Shown here: positions 17,087 through 25,936 of the stretch, one piece after another
Position numbering within the stretch: the first letter of the stretch is position 1
Layout of the letters: each line of letters opens with the position of its first letter
Position numbers and translations under genes: made by a program
Notes under the pieces: model-generated
Database searches by the model: none
Told to the model about the DNA's origin: nothing
What the model saw: the letters and a program-made list of their open reading frames with translations, nothing else
Source: Allobosea sp. AAP35
GTDB lineage: Bacteria; Pseudomonadota; Alphaproteobacteria; Rhizobiales; Beijerinckiaceae
Length of the DNA: 58,813 nucleotides
Direction: 5' to 3'
Assembly: GCF_001295925.1 (NCBI RefSeq)
Contig: NZ_LJHQ01000073.1
Span: 1 to 58,813 of the forward strand

Positions 17087-18124
17087 TCAGGGCGGCGGCG
17101 TCGCCGCGCTGTTGCGCTTCAGCTGCGCGCGCTCGAAGGCGAGCACCACCGGCAGCGACATCACCAGCGGCAGGATCAGATAGAACAGCCGCCAGATCAG
17201 CAGGGCTGCGAAGACGGCCGGCGCCGGCATGCCCGGCATCACCGCGAGAAACACCGCCTCCATCACCCCGACACCGCCGGGCACCTGGCTGAGCAGCCCG
17301 GCCGAGAAGGAGAGCAGGAAGGCGCCCAGCACGATCATGAAGCCGGGATTGCCCTGTTCGGGCAGCGCGAAATAAATGATGCCGGCGGCGCCCGCCAGCT
17401 CCAGCGGTGCGGCGAGATACTGCCGCGCGACGATCGGCAGGCGCGGATAGACCAGCTCGAACTTGCCGATCCGTACCGCCCGGAAGCCGAGCCAGGAGCC
17501 GATCGTGTAGAGCGCGACGAAGCCGAGCATGCCGGCGCCGATCAGCCGCGCCGTGCCGTCGCTGATCGCAAACCAGCTCGACAGCCGCCCCAGCGGGCGC
17601 AGGATCTCCGGCTCGTAGAGCAGGACGAGGCCCATCAGCAGGATGGTGCCAAAGGCGAAGGTGAAGGAGCACAGCGCCACCAGCACGGCGACTTCGGCCG
17701 CGGTCAAACCCTTGGCCGTATAGGCGCGGTAGCGCACCATGCCGCCGGAAAACACCGAGGCACCGATATTGTGCGACAGGGCATAGGTGACGAAGGAGCA
17801 GACCGCGATATAGGGCCAGGAAATACCCTTCTCCTTGCCGAGATGCAGCAGCGCGATGCGGTCGTACCAGGCGAGCGCGGCATAGGCGACCAGCGTCGCC
17901 AGCCCGGCATGGAAGAAGGCGTCGCCGGGAATGACCGCGATCTTCTGGCCGATGCGGCTGGCGACGATGCGCAGATTGTCCCAGAGGCTGCCCTGCGCGA
18001 GCAGTGCCTCGATGGCGGCGTCCGTGCCGGCCTCGGCCTTGAGCTTGTCCCACAGCAGATCGACCGACCAGATGACCGCGACGAGCCCGATGATCGGCCA
18101 GAGATAGTCGAGATAGCGTTTCAT
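17087..18124 (-). CDS. YbhN/UPF0104-like membrane protein (LPG-synthase TM domain)
   Basis: A 345-residue polytopic protein resembling the flippase-like transmembrane domain of lysylphosphatidylglycerol synthase. Visible features are the first span (LWPIIGLVAVIWSVDLLW), the family motif SHNIGASVFSGGMVRYRAY, and LLSQVPGGVGVMEAVFL near the C terminus. The soluble aminoacyl-transfer domain of MprF is absent, so lipid translocation or a similar role is more likely than lipid modification. ATG 18124 is chosen, because an upstream in-frame extension to 18298 is Pro/Trp-rich and reads as noncoding. Confidence 0.85.
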   Translation of the reverse strand: MKRYLDYLWPIIGLVAVIWSVDLLWDKLKAEAGTDAAIEALLAQGSLWDNLRIVASRIGQKIAVIPGDAFFHAGLATLVAYAALAWYDRIALLHLGKEKGISWPYIAVCSFVTYALSHNIGASVFSGGMVRYRAYTAKGLTAAEVAVLVALCSFTFAFGTILLMGLVLLYEPEILRPLGRLSSWFAISDGTARLIGAGMLGFVALYTIGSWLGFRAVRIGKFELVYPRLPIVARQYLAAPLELAGAAGIIYFALPEQGNPGFMIVLGAFLLSFSAGLLSQVPGGVGVMEAVFLAVMPGMPAPAVFAALLIWRLFYLILPLVMSLPVVLAFERAQLKRNSAATPPP

Positions 18125-18316
18125 GGAATCCGCGGGCTGCGAGGAGCTTGGGACAGTGGGCGGGACCGCCGGGATACGATGGCCACCGCTGCCGTCTCTG
18201 TGCCAGCGAGGCCAAGGAAGGGCAAGCGGCGTCGCCGCCGGCCCGGCTCTTCCCGTCATCGTCTCGCATCCCCATACTGCGCCTTTAAGACGGCTCATGC
18301 TTTCCGCAGATTGCCC

Positions 18317-18931
18317 ATGACACAGACCCTGACCATCAGCCTCACCGGCACCACCGACCTGCCGCCCGGCAAGATCGCGGCCATCGTCACCTCGCTGGAG
18401 ATGAAGGCCCGACCTCCGGTGCGGCCCGATCCGCCGGGGCTGGAGGGGTTCTCGCTGGAGCGGATCGGCTCAGACCAGCTCGACCGCTATCTTGCGATGT
18501 ACCGGCGGCTGGGCGAGCGCTGGATGTGGTTCAGCCGGCTCGTCAAGCCAAGGGCCGAGGTCGCGGCGATCCTCGCCGATGTGGGCGTCGAGACCTACAT
18601 GGTGCGCCGGGAGGGGGCCGATATCGGCCTGCTCGAACTGGATTTCCGGGTGGCGGGCGAGGCCGAGCTCGCCTTCTTCGGACTTGACGAAGCTGTTGTC
18701 GGGAAAGGAGCCGGGCGCTGGCTGATGAACCGGGCCCTGGCGCTGGCCTGGGCGAAGCCGATCGCGCGCTTCTGGGTCCACACCTGCACGCTCGACCACC
18801 CGTCCGCGCCGGAGTTCTACCAGCGTTCAGGATTTGCGGTGTTCAAGCGGGGTGTGGAGGTCGATGACGATCCGAGGCTGGCGGGGCACATGCCGCGCGG
18901 TTGCGCGCCGCATCATCCGGTAATCGGGTAG
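18317..18931 (+). CDS. GNAT-family N-acetyltransferase
   Basis: A 204-residue acetyltransferase. The acetyl-CoA binding loop is VVGKGAGRWLMNRAL (motif A, Q/RxxGxG/A-like), preceded by a GEAELAFFGL strand and followed by WVHTCTLDHPSAPEFYQRSG, the usual motif B with the C-terminal Tyr. The first 70 residues are a family-specific extension. The substrate is unknown. It is divergent from the YbhN-like gene with 192 bp between starts. Confidence 0.88.
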   Translation: MTQTLTISLTGTTDLPPGKIAAIVTSLEMKARPPVRPDPPGLEGFSLERIGSDQLDRYLAMYRRLGERWMWFSRLVKPRAEVAAILADVGVETYMVRREGADIGLLELDFRVAGEAELAFFGLDEAVVGKGAGRWLMNRALALAWAKPIARFWVHTCTLDHPSAPEFYQRSGFAVFKRGVEVDDDPRLAGHMPRGCAPHHPVIG

Positions 18932-19035
18932 GGCAGTTGGGGTCACAATGGGCCCTGTAGGTTCGGCGCCGAACCCGGTAGGTGCTGAGCTCTCCATCCC
19001 CCCATCGGGCAGACCTGGGCGGTTGCCGCGTATGG

Positions 19036-19284
19036 CTACGTTCGCGGAACGCATCGCCGCGATCGCTCCGTCGATTGCCCATGTCGTCCTCTGAGGCCCG
19101 GATTGGTGCCGCCGGACACTTCGAGGAGCTGCCCTCGCGGGCATCTGCCATTATCGACGAGCACTTTTTGCCCCGAACGGATCTGCCCCTTGGCAGGCTC
19201 CTGGCTGTAGATCTGCTGGGCCGCCGCTGGACCGATGAGGAGGGCCAGCGATATGGCGAGCCCCAACATCCGAAAATCAGTCAC
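19036..19284 (-). CDS. Small secreted protein, DUF6719-like
   Basis: An 82-residue product starts at GTG 19284 behind GGGGGAAGG. It has a Sec-type signal (MLGLAISLALLIGPAAAQ) and a short mature part with the pattern KGQIRSGQKVLVDNGRCPRG, a GG-N stretch and a CVPR end. The two cysteines and the xCVPR C terminus match a family of small exported proteins common in Hyphomicrobiales, which I recall as DUF6719; that name should be confirmed. Function unknown. It stands alone between the GNAT gene and fliJ. Confidence 0.6.
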   Translation of the reverse strand: MTDFRMLGLAISLALLIGPAAAQQIYSQEPAKGQIRSGQKVLVDNGRCPRGQLLEVSGGTNPGLRGRHGQSTERSRRCVPRT

Positions 19285-19444
19285 TCGCCTTCCCCCCATC
19301 TGGAGCGATGGTGGTAGCATGCTCAGCTCCGGCAAAATAGCGCCTGCGCATGGCCCAAAACGGTCTTTGGTGCCGGGGATCAAACGTAGTTCGTCACAGG
19401 AAGCGATCTTCGTCTCGCGGCCACTTTCAAGTGCTCCGTCCAGC

Positions 19445-19475
19445 AAAAAAGCCCGCCGGACACTGCCGACGGGCT
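19445..19475 (-). terminator. Intrinsic terminator downstream of fliJ
   Basis: On the minus strand GCCCGTCGG-CAGTGT-CCGGCGGGC is followed by TTTTTT, about 30 bp beyond the fliJ stop. The stem is interrupted by a single mismatch. Confidence 0.85.
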
Positions 19476-19504
19476 CTTGAAGCTCACATGGCCTCAGCGA
19501 CCGT

Positions 19505-19909
19505 TCAGGCCCTTGGGCGCAAACCGATCGAGTCCATCATCGCCTGGTCGCGGGCGGCTTCGGCGGCGCGTTCGGTGGCCTTCTCGCGGTCGTCGAGGAT
19601 CTCGACCTTCTTCATGTCCTCGAAGGCCTCCTGCAATTCGGCCTTGGCCTCGTCGAGCTGGCCTTTGAGATTGTCGGCCGACTGGCGCAGGTTGTCGCGG
19701 CGGCCCAGCGCCGCCTTGGCATAGGTCGGATAGGCGAAATGGGCGGGGTCGGAGATTCCGGCCCGGGCTTCCTCGCTCTGGATCTCGCGGTCCAGATCGG
19801 TCGCCATGCGGTGAAAATCCGCGATCATCATCTCGATCTGGCTTACCCGGCGACGCTTTTCGTCCACCTGGAAGCGCTTGAGACGCAGCAGCGTGTCTCG
19901 CGACTTCAT
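19505..19909 (-). CDS. fliJ: Flagellar export protein FliJ
   Basis: FliJ is the small coiled-coil stalk that binds the FliI ATPase ring and contacts FlhA. The 134-residue product is highly charged and almost entirely helical (RDTLLRLKRFQVDEKRRRVS, later NLKGQLDEAKAELQEAFEDM), as expected for FliJ in this order. It lies downstream of fliI on the same strand, but 423 bp away. An upstream ATG (MRNQELENV) would add 9 residues. Identity rests on helical character, size and position, because FliJ sequences are weakly conserved. Confidence 0.88.
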   Translation of the reverse strand: MKSRDTLLRLKRFQVDEKRRRVSQIEMMIADFHRMATDLDREIQSEEARAGISDPAHFAYPTYAKAALGRRDNLRQSADNLKGQLDEAKAELQEAFEDMKKVEILDDREKATERAAEAARDQAMMDSIGLRPRA

Positions 19910-20063
19910 GACGTTTTCCAACTCCTGATTACGCATGGTCATGCGCCGACCCCTCGGCGCGCGACCGGAACCCGATACCGCGAGACAAAAAGTACAATGG
20001 CGCAAGGAGGTTGACCGTTCCTTACCGGAAAGCGCGGCTTTTGCTGCATGGCGCGACCGCGCC

Positions 20064-20327
20064 GTGATCTGTTTCAGCGCGGCGATGGGCGTGATCTCGG
20101 TGGCGCGCGCGACCTTGCCGCTGGCGCTGTTTGGCCGCAGCGGGATCGGCACCCTGCTGGGCCGGTTGACCGTGCCGCAAAATCTCGCCTTCGCCGCCTC
20201 GCCGCTGCTGTTTGCGGCGATGATCGAGCATGTCGGGCGGGACTGGGCGCTGATCGCTTCGGCCGCGATCCAGATCGTCGCGGTCGCGGCCATGCTGGCG
20301 CTGCTGCGCCTGCTGGCGCGGGGCTGA
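20064..20327 (+). pseudogene. C-terminal fragment of an MFS transporter
   Basis: About 80 codons on the plus strand read like the last two or three spans of an MFS permease: MGVISVARATLPLALFG, then LGRLTVPQNLAFAASPLLFA and a closing hydrophobic helix before the stop at 20325-20327. No N-terminal half is present upstream: the preceding frame is polar, unlike a transporter, and overlaps the fliJ start. It is antisense to the fliI-fliJ direction and fills the gap that separates these normally adjacent genes, so it is probably the remnant of an insertion. A tiny expressed protein is not excluded. Confidence 0.6.
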
Positions 20328-20331
20328 GGCT

Positions 20332-21672
20332 TCAGCCGTTCATGATGGTGGCGAGCCTGGCGTAGCATTCGCCCAAGGGCGTCGCATCGTCCTTGGCCTG
20401 CTTCAGGAAGCCCTCGAGCGCGGGGTTCAGCCTGATCGCCTCGTCAACCTCGACTGATGCGCCCTGGCGATAGGCGCCAAGCCGGATCAGTTCTTCCATG
20501 TCGGCATAGGTCGCCAGCGTGGCGCGGGCCTTCTGGACGACCGGATAGAAGGCCGGGTCACAGGAGCGCGGCATGGTACGCGAGACGGATTTGAGGATGT
20601 TGATCGCCGGGTAGCGGCCGCGCTCGGCGATCGAGCGCTCCATCACGATATGGCCGTCGAGAATGCCGCGCACGGCGTCGGCCACGGGCTCGTCATGGTC
20701 GCCGCCATCGACCAGCACGGTGAACAGGCCCGTAATGGCGCCGTCGCCGACGCCCGGCCCTGCGCGTTCGAGCAGGCGCGGCAGCTCGGCGAAGACCGTC
20801 GGCGTATAGCCCTTGGTGGTCGGCGGCTCGCCGGCGGCCAGGCCGATCTCACGCATCGCCATGGCAAAGCGTGTCACCGAATCCATCAGGCACATCACCT
20901 GCAGACCCTGGTCGCGGAAATATTCGGCGATGGTCAGCGTCGTCATCGCCGCCTGCTTGCGCATCAGCGCCGGCTCGTCGGAGGTCGCGACGACCACCAC
21001 CGAACGCGCCAGCCCCTCGGGGCCGAGATCGTCCTGCAGGAACTCCTGGACCTCGCGGCCGCGCTCGCCGACGAGGCCGATAACGTTGACGTCGGCTCGC
21101 GCATAGCGCGCCAGCATAGAGAGCAGGACGGATTTGCCGACGCCAGAGCCGGCGAAGACGCCCATGCGCTGGCCAAGGCAGCAGGTCAGGAAGGCGTTCA
21201 GGGCCCGCACGCCGAGATCGAGCGGCTTGCCGACGCGTCGGCGCGAATGGGCGGGAGGTGGATCGTTGCGAAAGGTGTAGAGATTTTCGCCCTGGGGCAG
21301 GGGAGGCCCGCCATCCACAGGGCGACCGAGCGCATCGACGACGCGGCCGAGCCAGGCGGAGGTCGGCTTGAGGCCCGGCGCGGCCTTGTCGACATAGGCC
21401 GGGCAGCCGCGACGCACGCCGTCGAGACCGCCATAGGGCATCACCAGCGCCTTCTCGCCTGAAAAACCGATGACTTCGCAGGGCACGCGGGTGCCCGGCG
21501 CGATCTCGATGCCGATGCGGCTACCCAGGCTCATCGCGCCGATCGGGCCGGCGATTTCGACAAGCAGTCCGCGTACCGCGATCACGCGGCCATAGACGGT
21601 CACGGGATCGAGCCCCGCGATCGTGGCAGCCAGATGAGAAAGGCGATCATGGCCGTGCGCGGCGCTGTTCAT
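20332..21672 (-). CDS. fliI: Flagellum-specific ATPase FliI
   Basis: FliI is the hexameric ATPase that unloads export substrates at the flagellar gate. The protein of about 446 residues has an N-terminal beta-barrel domain ([20 protein letters not shown]), the Walker A loop [14 protein letters not shown], the F1-like [10 protein letters not shown] motif and Walker [15 protein letters not shown]. The [18 protein letters not shown] segment is also typical of F/V-type homologues. ATG 21672 is used; a GTG at 21714 would add 14 residues. It is divergent from ctrA, a common arrangement in Hyphomicrobiales. Confidence 0.96.
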   Translation of the reverse strand: MNSAAHGHDRLSHLAATIAGLDPVTVYGRVIAVRGLLVEIAGPIGAMSLGSRIGIEIAPGTRVPCEVIGFSGEKALVMPYGGLDGVRRGCPAYVDKAAPGLKPTSAWLGRVVDALGRPVDGGPPLPQGENLYTFRNDPPPAHSRRRVGKPLDLGVRALNAFLTCCLGQRMGVFAGSGVGKSVLLSMLARYARADVNVIGLVGERGREVQEFLQDDLGPEGLARSVVVVATSDEPALMRKQAAMTTLTIAEYFRDQGLQVMCLMDSVTRFAMAMREIGLAAGEPPTTKGYTPTVFAELPRLLERAGPGVGDGAITGLFTVLVDGGDHDEPVADAVRGILDGHIVMERSIAERGRYPAINILKSVSRTMPRSCDPAFYPVVQKARATLATYADMEELIRLGAYRQGASVEVDEAIRLNPALEGFLKQAKDDATPLGECYARLATIMNG

Positions 21673-21769
21673 AACTGTTGCCGTAAACCTTTCATTTACC
21701 CGGGTGATTAACACTGTGTTTCGAGGCTGTGTCGCGGCACGGGGTCAAATCGACCCGGTTCGCGACCCA

Positions 21770-21894
21770 GACTCCGCGAAAGGCGATTTCGCGGGCGAAC
21801 AGTCAAACGATCCGTGTCAAATTCGACTCACCTCGACAAGGATCGTCGGCTTTCTCCCAGGAAGCGCTTGCGCATCGGAATCACGGTTTGTTAA
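21770..21894 (+). promoter_or_regulatory. ctrA upstream region with GANTC sites and a CtrA half-site
   Basis: Three CcrM methylation sites are visible: GACTC at 21770-21774, GACTC at 21825-21829 and GAATC at 21878-21882. A TTAACC half-site follows at 21891. In Caulobacter, methylation state and CtrA itself regulate ctrA transcription. The second half of a TTAA-N7-TTAA box is missing here, so autoregulation is only suggested. The whole 343 bp between fliI and ctrA holds no other gene. Confidence 0.5.
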
Positions 21895-22015
21895 CCATTT
21901 CTCCGTAGCGTGTCGCGTGGCGTTTCAACGGGCAAGTACGTCGTCGTCCAGAGCCGTGCGGGTTCGGACGAGATGAGCGGTCAGCTTGCCTGCGGGCGAA
22001 ATTGGGGACGTGGAC

Positions 22016-22717
22016 ATGCGGGTTCTGCTGATCGAGGACGATAGCGCAACCGCTCAGAGCATCGAACTCATGCTCAAGTCGGAAAGCTTCAACGTCTACA
22101 CCACCGATCTCGGTGAGGAAGGTGTCGATCTGGGCAAGCTTTACGACTACGACATCATCCTGCTCGACCTCAACCTGCCCGACATGTCCGGCTACGAGGT
22201 TTTGCGCAGCTTGCGGGTCGCCAAGGTCAAGACGCCGATCCTGATCCTTTCGGGCCTCGCCGGCATCGAGGACAAGGTCAAGGGCCTGGGCTTCGGTGCC
22301 GACGACTATCTGACCAAGCCGTTCCACAAGGACGAACTGGTCGCCCGCATCCATGCGATCGTGCGCCGCTCGAAGGGCCATGCCCAGTCGGTCATCACGA
22401 CAGGCGACCTTGTCGTCAATCTCGACACCAAGACCGTCGAAGTGGATGCCGCCCGCGTCCATCTCACCGGCAAGGAATACCAGATGCTGGAGCTGCTTTC
22501 GCTCCGCAAGGGCACGACGCTCACCAAGGAAATGTTCCTGAACCACCTCTATGGCGGCATGGACGAGCCCGAACTCAAGATCATCGACGTGTTCATCTGC
22601 AAGCTGCGCAAGAAGCTGGCGAACGCTTCGGACGGCAAGAACTACATCGAGACCGTCTGGGGGCGCGGCTATGTGCTGCGCGAGCCGCATGAAGTCGAGG
22701 AACGCATTCCGGCGTGA
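22016..22717 (+). CDS. ctrA: Cell cycle response regulator CtrA
   Basis: CtrA is the OmpR-family regulator of the alphaproteobacterial cell cycle, motility and envelope genes, phosphorylated through CckA and ChpT. The 233-residue protein begins [19 protein letters not shown] with the acidic pair, has the phosphoacceptor Asp in [13 protein letters not shown] and the Lys in [10 protein letters not shown]. It ends in a winged-helix domain ([38 protein letters not shown]). Length and sequence are typical. ATG 22016 matches the canonical start; a 10-residue upstream extension is possible but unlikely. A strong terminator follows. Confidence 0.98.
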   Translation: MRVLLIEDDSATAQSIELMLKSESFNVYTTDLGEEGVDLGKLYDYDIILLDLNLPDMSGYEVLRSLRVAKVKTPILILSGLAGIEDKVKGLGFGADDYLTKPFHKDELVARIHAIVRRSKGHAQSVITTGDLVVNLDTKTVEVDAARVHLTGKEYQMLELLSLRKGTTLTKEMFLNHLYGGMDEPELKIIDVFICKLRKKLANASDGKNYIETVWGRGYVLREPHEVEERIPA

Positions 22718-22812
22718 TTGCCGGATCGGATGGCGGCGTCACAGCGCGGTCATCTTTTCAAGACACAAACAGCATGGCTTGATCGTCGGATGTACACGAC
22801 AGGCCGACGGGG

Positions 22813-22837
22813 ACCCCGCCGCGAGGCGGGGTTTTTG
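22813..22837 (+). terminator. Intrinsic terminator downstream of ctrA
   Basis: ACCCCGCC-GCGA-GGCGGGGT is followed by a T-run (TTTTTGTTT). The 8-bp stem is perfect with a GNRA loop, about 95 bp after the ctrA stop and before the convergent cheR. Confidence 0.93.
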
Positions 22838-22928
22838 TTTGCGCTACGTCCTTGATGTGGGCAGGAACGTCCTTGATATGGGCAAGGCGGCGTAGCCGCA
22901 TCGCTGGTGCGAAAAGACCCCGCGATCG

Positions 22929-23813
22929 TCAGAACCGGCCGACGCCGCGCGCGCGAACCGGCTCGATCGGCAGGCAGATCGAGGCAGCCTGGGCATGCTT
23001 GGAGTGCTGGTCGCGGTAAAGCCCGCGATGCTGCCTGTCGGGAACGATCGCCGTCGAGATGCCGATCACGGTCTCCGCTGCGCCGAGGATGACGACACCT
23101 TCCGGTGCCAGGCGCGCCGACACGGCGCCAAGGACCCTCGCCTTGGTGGGAAGATCGAAATAAATCAGGACGTTGCGGCAGAAGATCACGTCGAAGTGGC
23201 CGAGATGGCCGGCCGGTTCGAGCAGATTGTGCTGCTTCAGTTCGACCATGGCCCGAAGCCGCTCCGTGACCTGCCACTTCTCGCCATCCTGCTGGAAATG
23301 CCGCAGCAGCATCTGAATCGGCAGTCCGCGTTGGACCTCGAACTGGCTGTAGATGCCGGTGCGCGCACGCTCGATTACGTCGCCGGAAATATCGGTGCCG
23401 ATGATGGCGATCTTCCAGCCGGCAAGCTGGCCGGCCATGTCGTCGAGAATCATCGCCAGGGAATAGGCTTCCTGGCCCGTCGAGACCGCGGCGCACCAGA
23501 TCCGCAGCGAACGCGTGGCGGCATTGGCTGCCAGCTTCTCGGGCAGAATGACGTTCCGGAACAGATCGAACGGCGTCTGGTCGCGGAAAAACAGGGTCTC
23601 GTTGGTCGTCATCGCTTCGATGACGGCGCTTTCGAGCGCGCTATCGCTTCCGGGGCGCAGACGCTGGATCAGCGTGGCCAGCCCGTCGATGCCGCGCCGC
23701 CGGCACAGAATGCCAAGCCTGCTCTCAGCGAGATAGCGCTTTTCCGGGCTCAGCGAGAGGCCCGAACGCTGTTGCAGCAGCAGCCGCAGAAAATTGAAAT
23801 CGGCCTCGGTCAC
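22929..23813 (-). CDS. cheR: Chemotaxis protein methyltransferase CheR
   Basis: CheR methylates glutamates on chemoreceptors with SAM. The 294-residue protein has the helical N domain (FNFLRLLLQQRSGLSLSPEK), the NETLFFRD motif, the SAM-binding region RIWCAAVSTGQEAYSLAMIL and the FDVIFCRNVLIYFD motif near residue 215. Compared with the usual CSTGEEPYSLAM, the Ser-Ala change and Gln for Glu are minor deviations. It is the last gene of the che operon and overlaps cheB by 4 bp. Confidence 0.95.
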   Translation of the reverse strand: MTEADFNFLRLLLQQRSGLSLSPEKRYLAESRLGILCRRRGIDGLATLIQRLRPGSDSALESAVIEAMTTNETLFFRDQTPFDLFRNVILPEKLAANAATRSLRIWCAAVSTGQEAYSLAMILDDMAGQLAGWKIAIIGTDISGDVIERARTGIYSQFEVQRGLPIQMLLRHFQQDGEKWQVTERLRAMVELKQHNLLEPAGHLGHFDVIFCRNVLIYFDLPTKARVLGAVSARLAPEGVVILGAAETVIGISTAIVPDRQHRGLYRDQHSKHAQAASICLPIEPVRARGVGRF

Positions 23814-24925
23814 GACGGTTGACCGGAACGCATGAGATTGCGGATTGACAGGCCGATCTCGTCGAGCGGGATCACGACACTGGCTTGCTGGGCGCGCACG
23901 ACCGAGCCGGGCATGCCCCAGATCGTGCTGCTTTGCTCGTCCTGAGCGATGATGGCGGCGCCGGCCCGGCGAAGCGCGGCTGCACCGTCGGTTCCATCCG
24001 CCCCCATGCCAGTCAGGATCAGGCCGAGCGCGGCGGGCCCGAGATGGCGGGCCGCATCGTTGAACAGCACATCGACGGCTGGACGGCAGAAGCGGACCGG
24101 GGGACTGTCGCTGATGCTGGCCGTGATATGGCCGAGCCTGCGGTCGATGCCGAGATGGCGGCCGCCCGGCGCGACGTAGATCGTGCCGCGCGCCAGCCGT
24201 TCGCCGTCAAAGGGCTCGCGTGCCGGAATGCCGATATAGCCGGCGATCTGTTCGGCGAAGGAGGCCGTGAAGAGAGGCGGCATGTGCTGGACGACGATCG
24301 TCGTCAGATCCCGCAGGCCTTCGCCGATGTCGAACAGAACCTTGGCGACCGCACGCGGGCCGCCGGTGGATGCGCCGATGACGAGATAGCGCGGAAGGAC
24401 CGAAACAAGCTGGCGCAGGTTGGCGGGGCCGACAGGGGTGAAGTCGACATCCATGTCGAGCGGCAAGGAGCCCGTCCGTGCCCGCGTCTGCGCGATATTG
24501 CCAAGCTTAAGCAGGAACTCGCTGCGGAAATCGAGCGACAGGGTCAGACCGTTGCGGCTTTCGGGCTTGGAGACGACATCCATCGCCCCTTTGGTCATGC
24601 ACTCCAGCGCGATACGGGTGTTGCGCTCGGTCAGCGTGGTTGCCAGCAGGACACCGGTATGGGGGCTCTCCTTGAGGATCTGGGGCAGCGCTGTTGCGCC
24701 GTCGACGCCGGGCATGTCGAGGTCGAGCACCATGACATCCGGCTTGAAGCGCCCCGCATGGGCGACCGCGGTTTCGCCGTCACCCGCCACGGCCACCAGA
24801 TGGAACTGTCCGCTTTCCCCAAGCCAACGCGCGAAGAGGCCCCGCACGACAACCGAATCGTCGGCGATCACGACCGTCTTGTGCCTCGGGACGCCGAAGG
24901 CGCCGGACGGGGTGGATCTGCTCAT
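23810..24925 (-). CDS. cheB: Protein-glutamate methylesterase CheB
   Basis: CheB removes receptor methyl groups (and deamidates Gln) when its receiver is phosphorylated by CheA. The 371-residue protein has a receiver (VVIADDSVVVRGLFARWL, phosphoacceptor in VMVLDLDMPGVDG) and a linker. The esterase domain carries the triad Ser in IGASTGGPRAV, His in VVQHMPPLFTASFAEQI and Asp in GMGADGTDGA. Full-length family member, translationally coupled to cheR. Confidence 0.96.
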   Translation of the reverse strand: MSRSTPSGAFGVPRHKTVVIADDSVVVRGLFARWLGESGQFHLVAVAGDGETAVAHAGRFKPDVMVLDLDMPGVDGATALPQILKESPHTGVLLATTLTERNTRIALECMTKGAMDVVSKPESRNGLTLSLDFRSEFLLKLGNIAQTRARTGSLPLDMDVDFTPVGPANLRQLVSVLPRYLVIGASTGGPRAVAKVLFDIGEGLRDLTTIVVQHMPPLFTASFAEQIAGYIGIPAREPFDGERLARGTIYVAPGGRHLGIDRRLGHITASISDSPPVRFCRPAVDVLFNDAARHLGPAALGLILTGMGADGTDGAAALRRAGAAIIAQDEQSSTIWGMPGSVVRAQQASVVIPLDEIGLSIRNLMRSGQPS

Positions 24926-25016
24926 GCGTCACATGTTCCGCTGCGCCGGCCGTCCTGCTTGGTCGCTGCGACGGGCCGCCCCCAAAACCTCGGGTCGCGG
25001 CGCGTCGCTGCCGGGT

Positions 25017-25382
25017 TCAAAGCAAGCCGACCTGATGAAACTTCGAGGCCACGATTTCCTTGTCGAAGGGCTTCATGATGTACTCGTCGGCGCCGGCATG
25101 CATCGCGCGCGCGATATGGGCGATATCGTTTTCAGTGGTGCAAAAGACGACCTTGGGGCGCTTGCCGCCCGGCATCTGGCGCAAGGCGCGCAGGAAGTCG
25201 TAGCCGTCCATGATCGGCATGTTCCAGTCGAGCAGAACCGCATCGGGCATCTCGCCCTTGCAGGAGTCGATGGCACGTGCGCCGTCCTCGGCTTCCGCGA
25301 TGCGGAACTGGAGGCCTTCGAGAATGCGCCGCGCGACCTTTCGGATCACGGCGGAATCATCGACGACAAGACAATACTTCAT
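25017..25382 (-). CDS. cheY: Chemotaxis response regulator CheY
   Basis: A single-domain receiver of 121 residues that passes the CheA signal to the FliM/FliN switch. All key residues are visible: the acidic pair in CLVVDDSAVIRK, the phosphoacceptor Asp in VLLDWNMPIMDGYDFL, Thr in FCTTENDIA and Lys in YIMKPFDKEI. It lies between cheW (26 bp upstream) and cheB (91 bp downstream). Confidence 0.95.
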   Translation of the reverse strand: MKYCLVVDDSAVIRKVARRILEGLQFRIAEAEDGARAIDSCKGEMPDAVLLDWNMPIMDGYDFLRALRQMPGGKRPKVVFCTTENDIAHIARAMHAGADEYIMKPFDKEIVASKFHQVGLL

Positions 25383-25408
25383 GGCAGTCTCCAGATTGGC
25401 GCCGCCCC

Positions 25409-25936
25409 TCAGGCCGCAGCAGCCAGCTCGATTGCAAGGATGGCGTTGACGTCGAGGACGACGAGCAGCCGGTCTTCAAGCCGATGCACGCCCGTGGCGA
25501 GCGCGGCCCAGTTCCGGTCCAGATGGACGGGTGTGGGTTCGAAGGTCGAATGGTCGAGCCGCATCACTTCGCCGACGGCGTCGACGATCAGGGCATAGGC
25601 TTCACCTTGGTGGTCGATGCCGACGGCCACCAGCTCGGTCTTGCCTTCGCGGTCCTGTCTGGGAATAGCTGTTCGTCCCAGCCGCCTGCGCAGGCAGATC
25701 GCGGTCACGATGCGGCCGCGCAGGTTCATCAAGCCGATGATCTCGCTCGGTGCGCGCGGCACGAGAGTGATGCGGTTGGTGATGAACACATCATGCACGC
25801 GTCCGATGGGCAGCCCCAGCATCTGGTCGCCGATCATCACAGTGACGTAGTCGAGCGAATCATAGGTAGCGACGGGGGCCTCGACCGTCAGGCGTCGATC
25901 GGTCTGATGCAGCGCGTCTTTGTGATGATAGTTCAT
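25409..25936 (-). CDS. cheW: Chemotaxis scaffold protein CheW
   Basis: CheW links chemoreceptors to CheA. The 175-residue protein has the CheW beta-barrel: YVTVMIGDQMLGLPIGRVHD, then IIGLMNLRGRIVTAICLR and the C-terminal LVVLDVNAIL. The first ~25 residues are variable. Its ATG overlaps the cheA stop (ATGA), indicating coupled translation. Confidence 0.95.
   Translation of the reverse strand: MNYHHKDALHQTDRRLTVEAPVATYDSLDYVTVMIGDQMLGLPIGRVHDVFITNRITLVPRAPSEIIGLMNLRGRIVTAICLRRRLGRTAIPRQDREGKTELVAVGIDHQGEAYALIVDAVGEVMRLDHSTFEPTPVHLDRNWAALATGVHRLEDRLLVVLDVNAILAIELAAAA

Noticed and set aside
21891..21905. Full CtrA box in front of ctrA
   Set aside because: Only TTAACC is present; the second half-site reads TCCG, so only a half-site is annotated.
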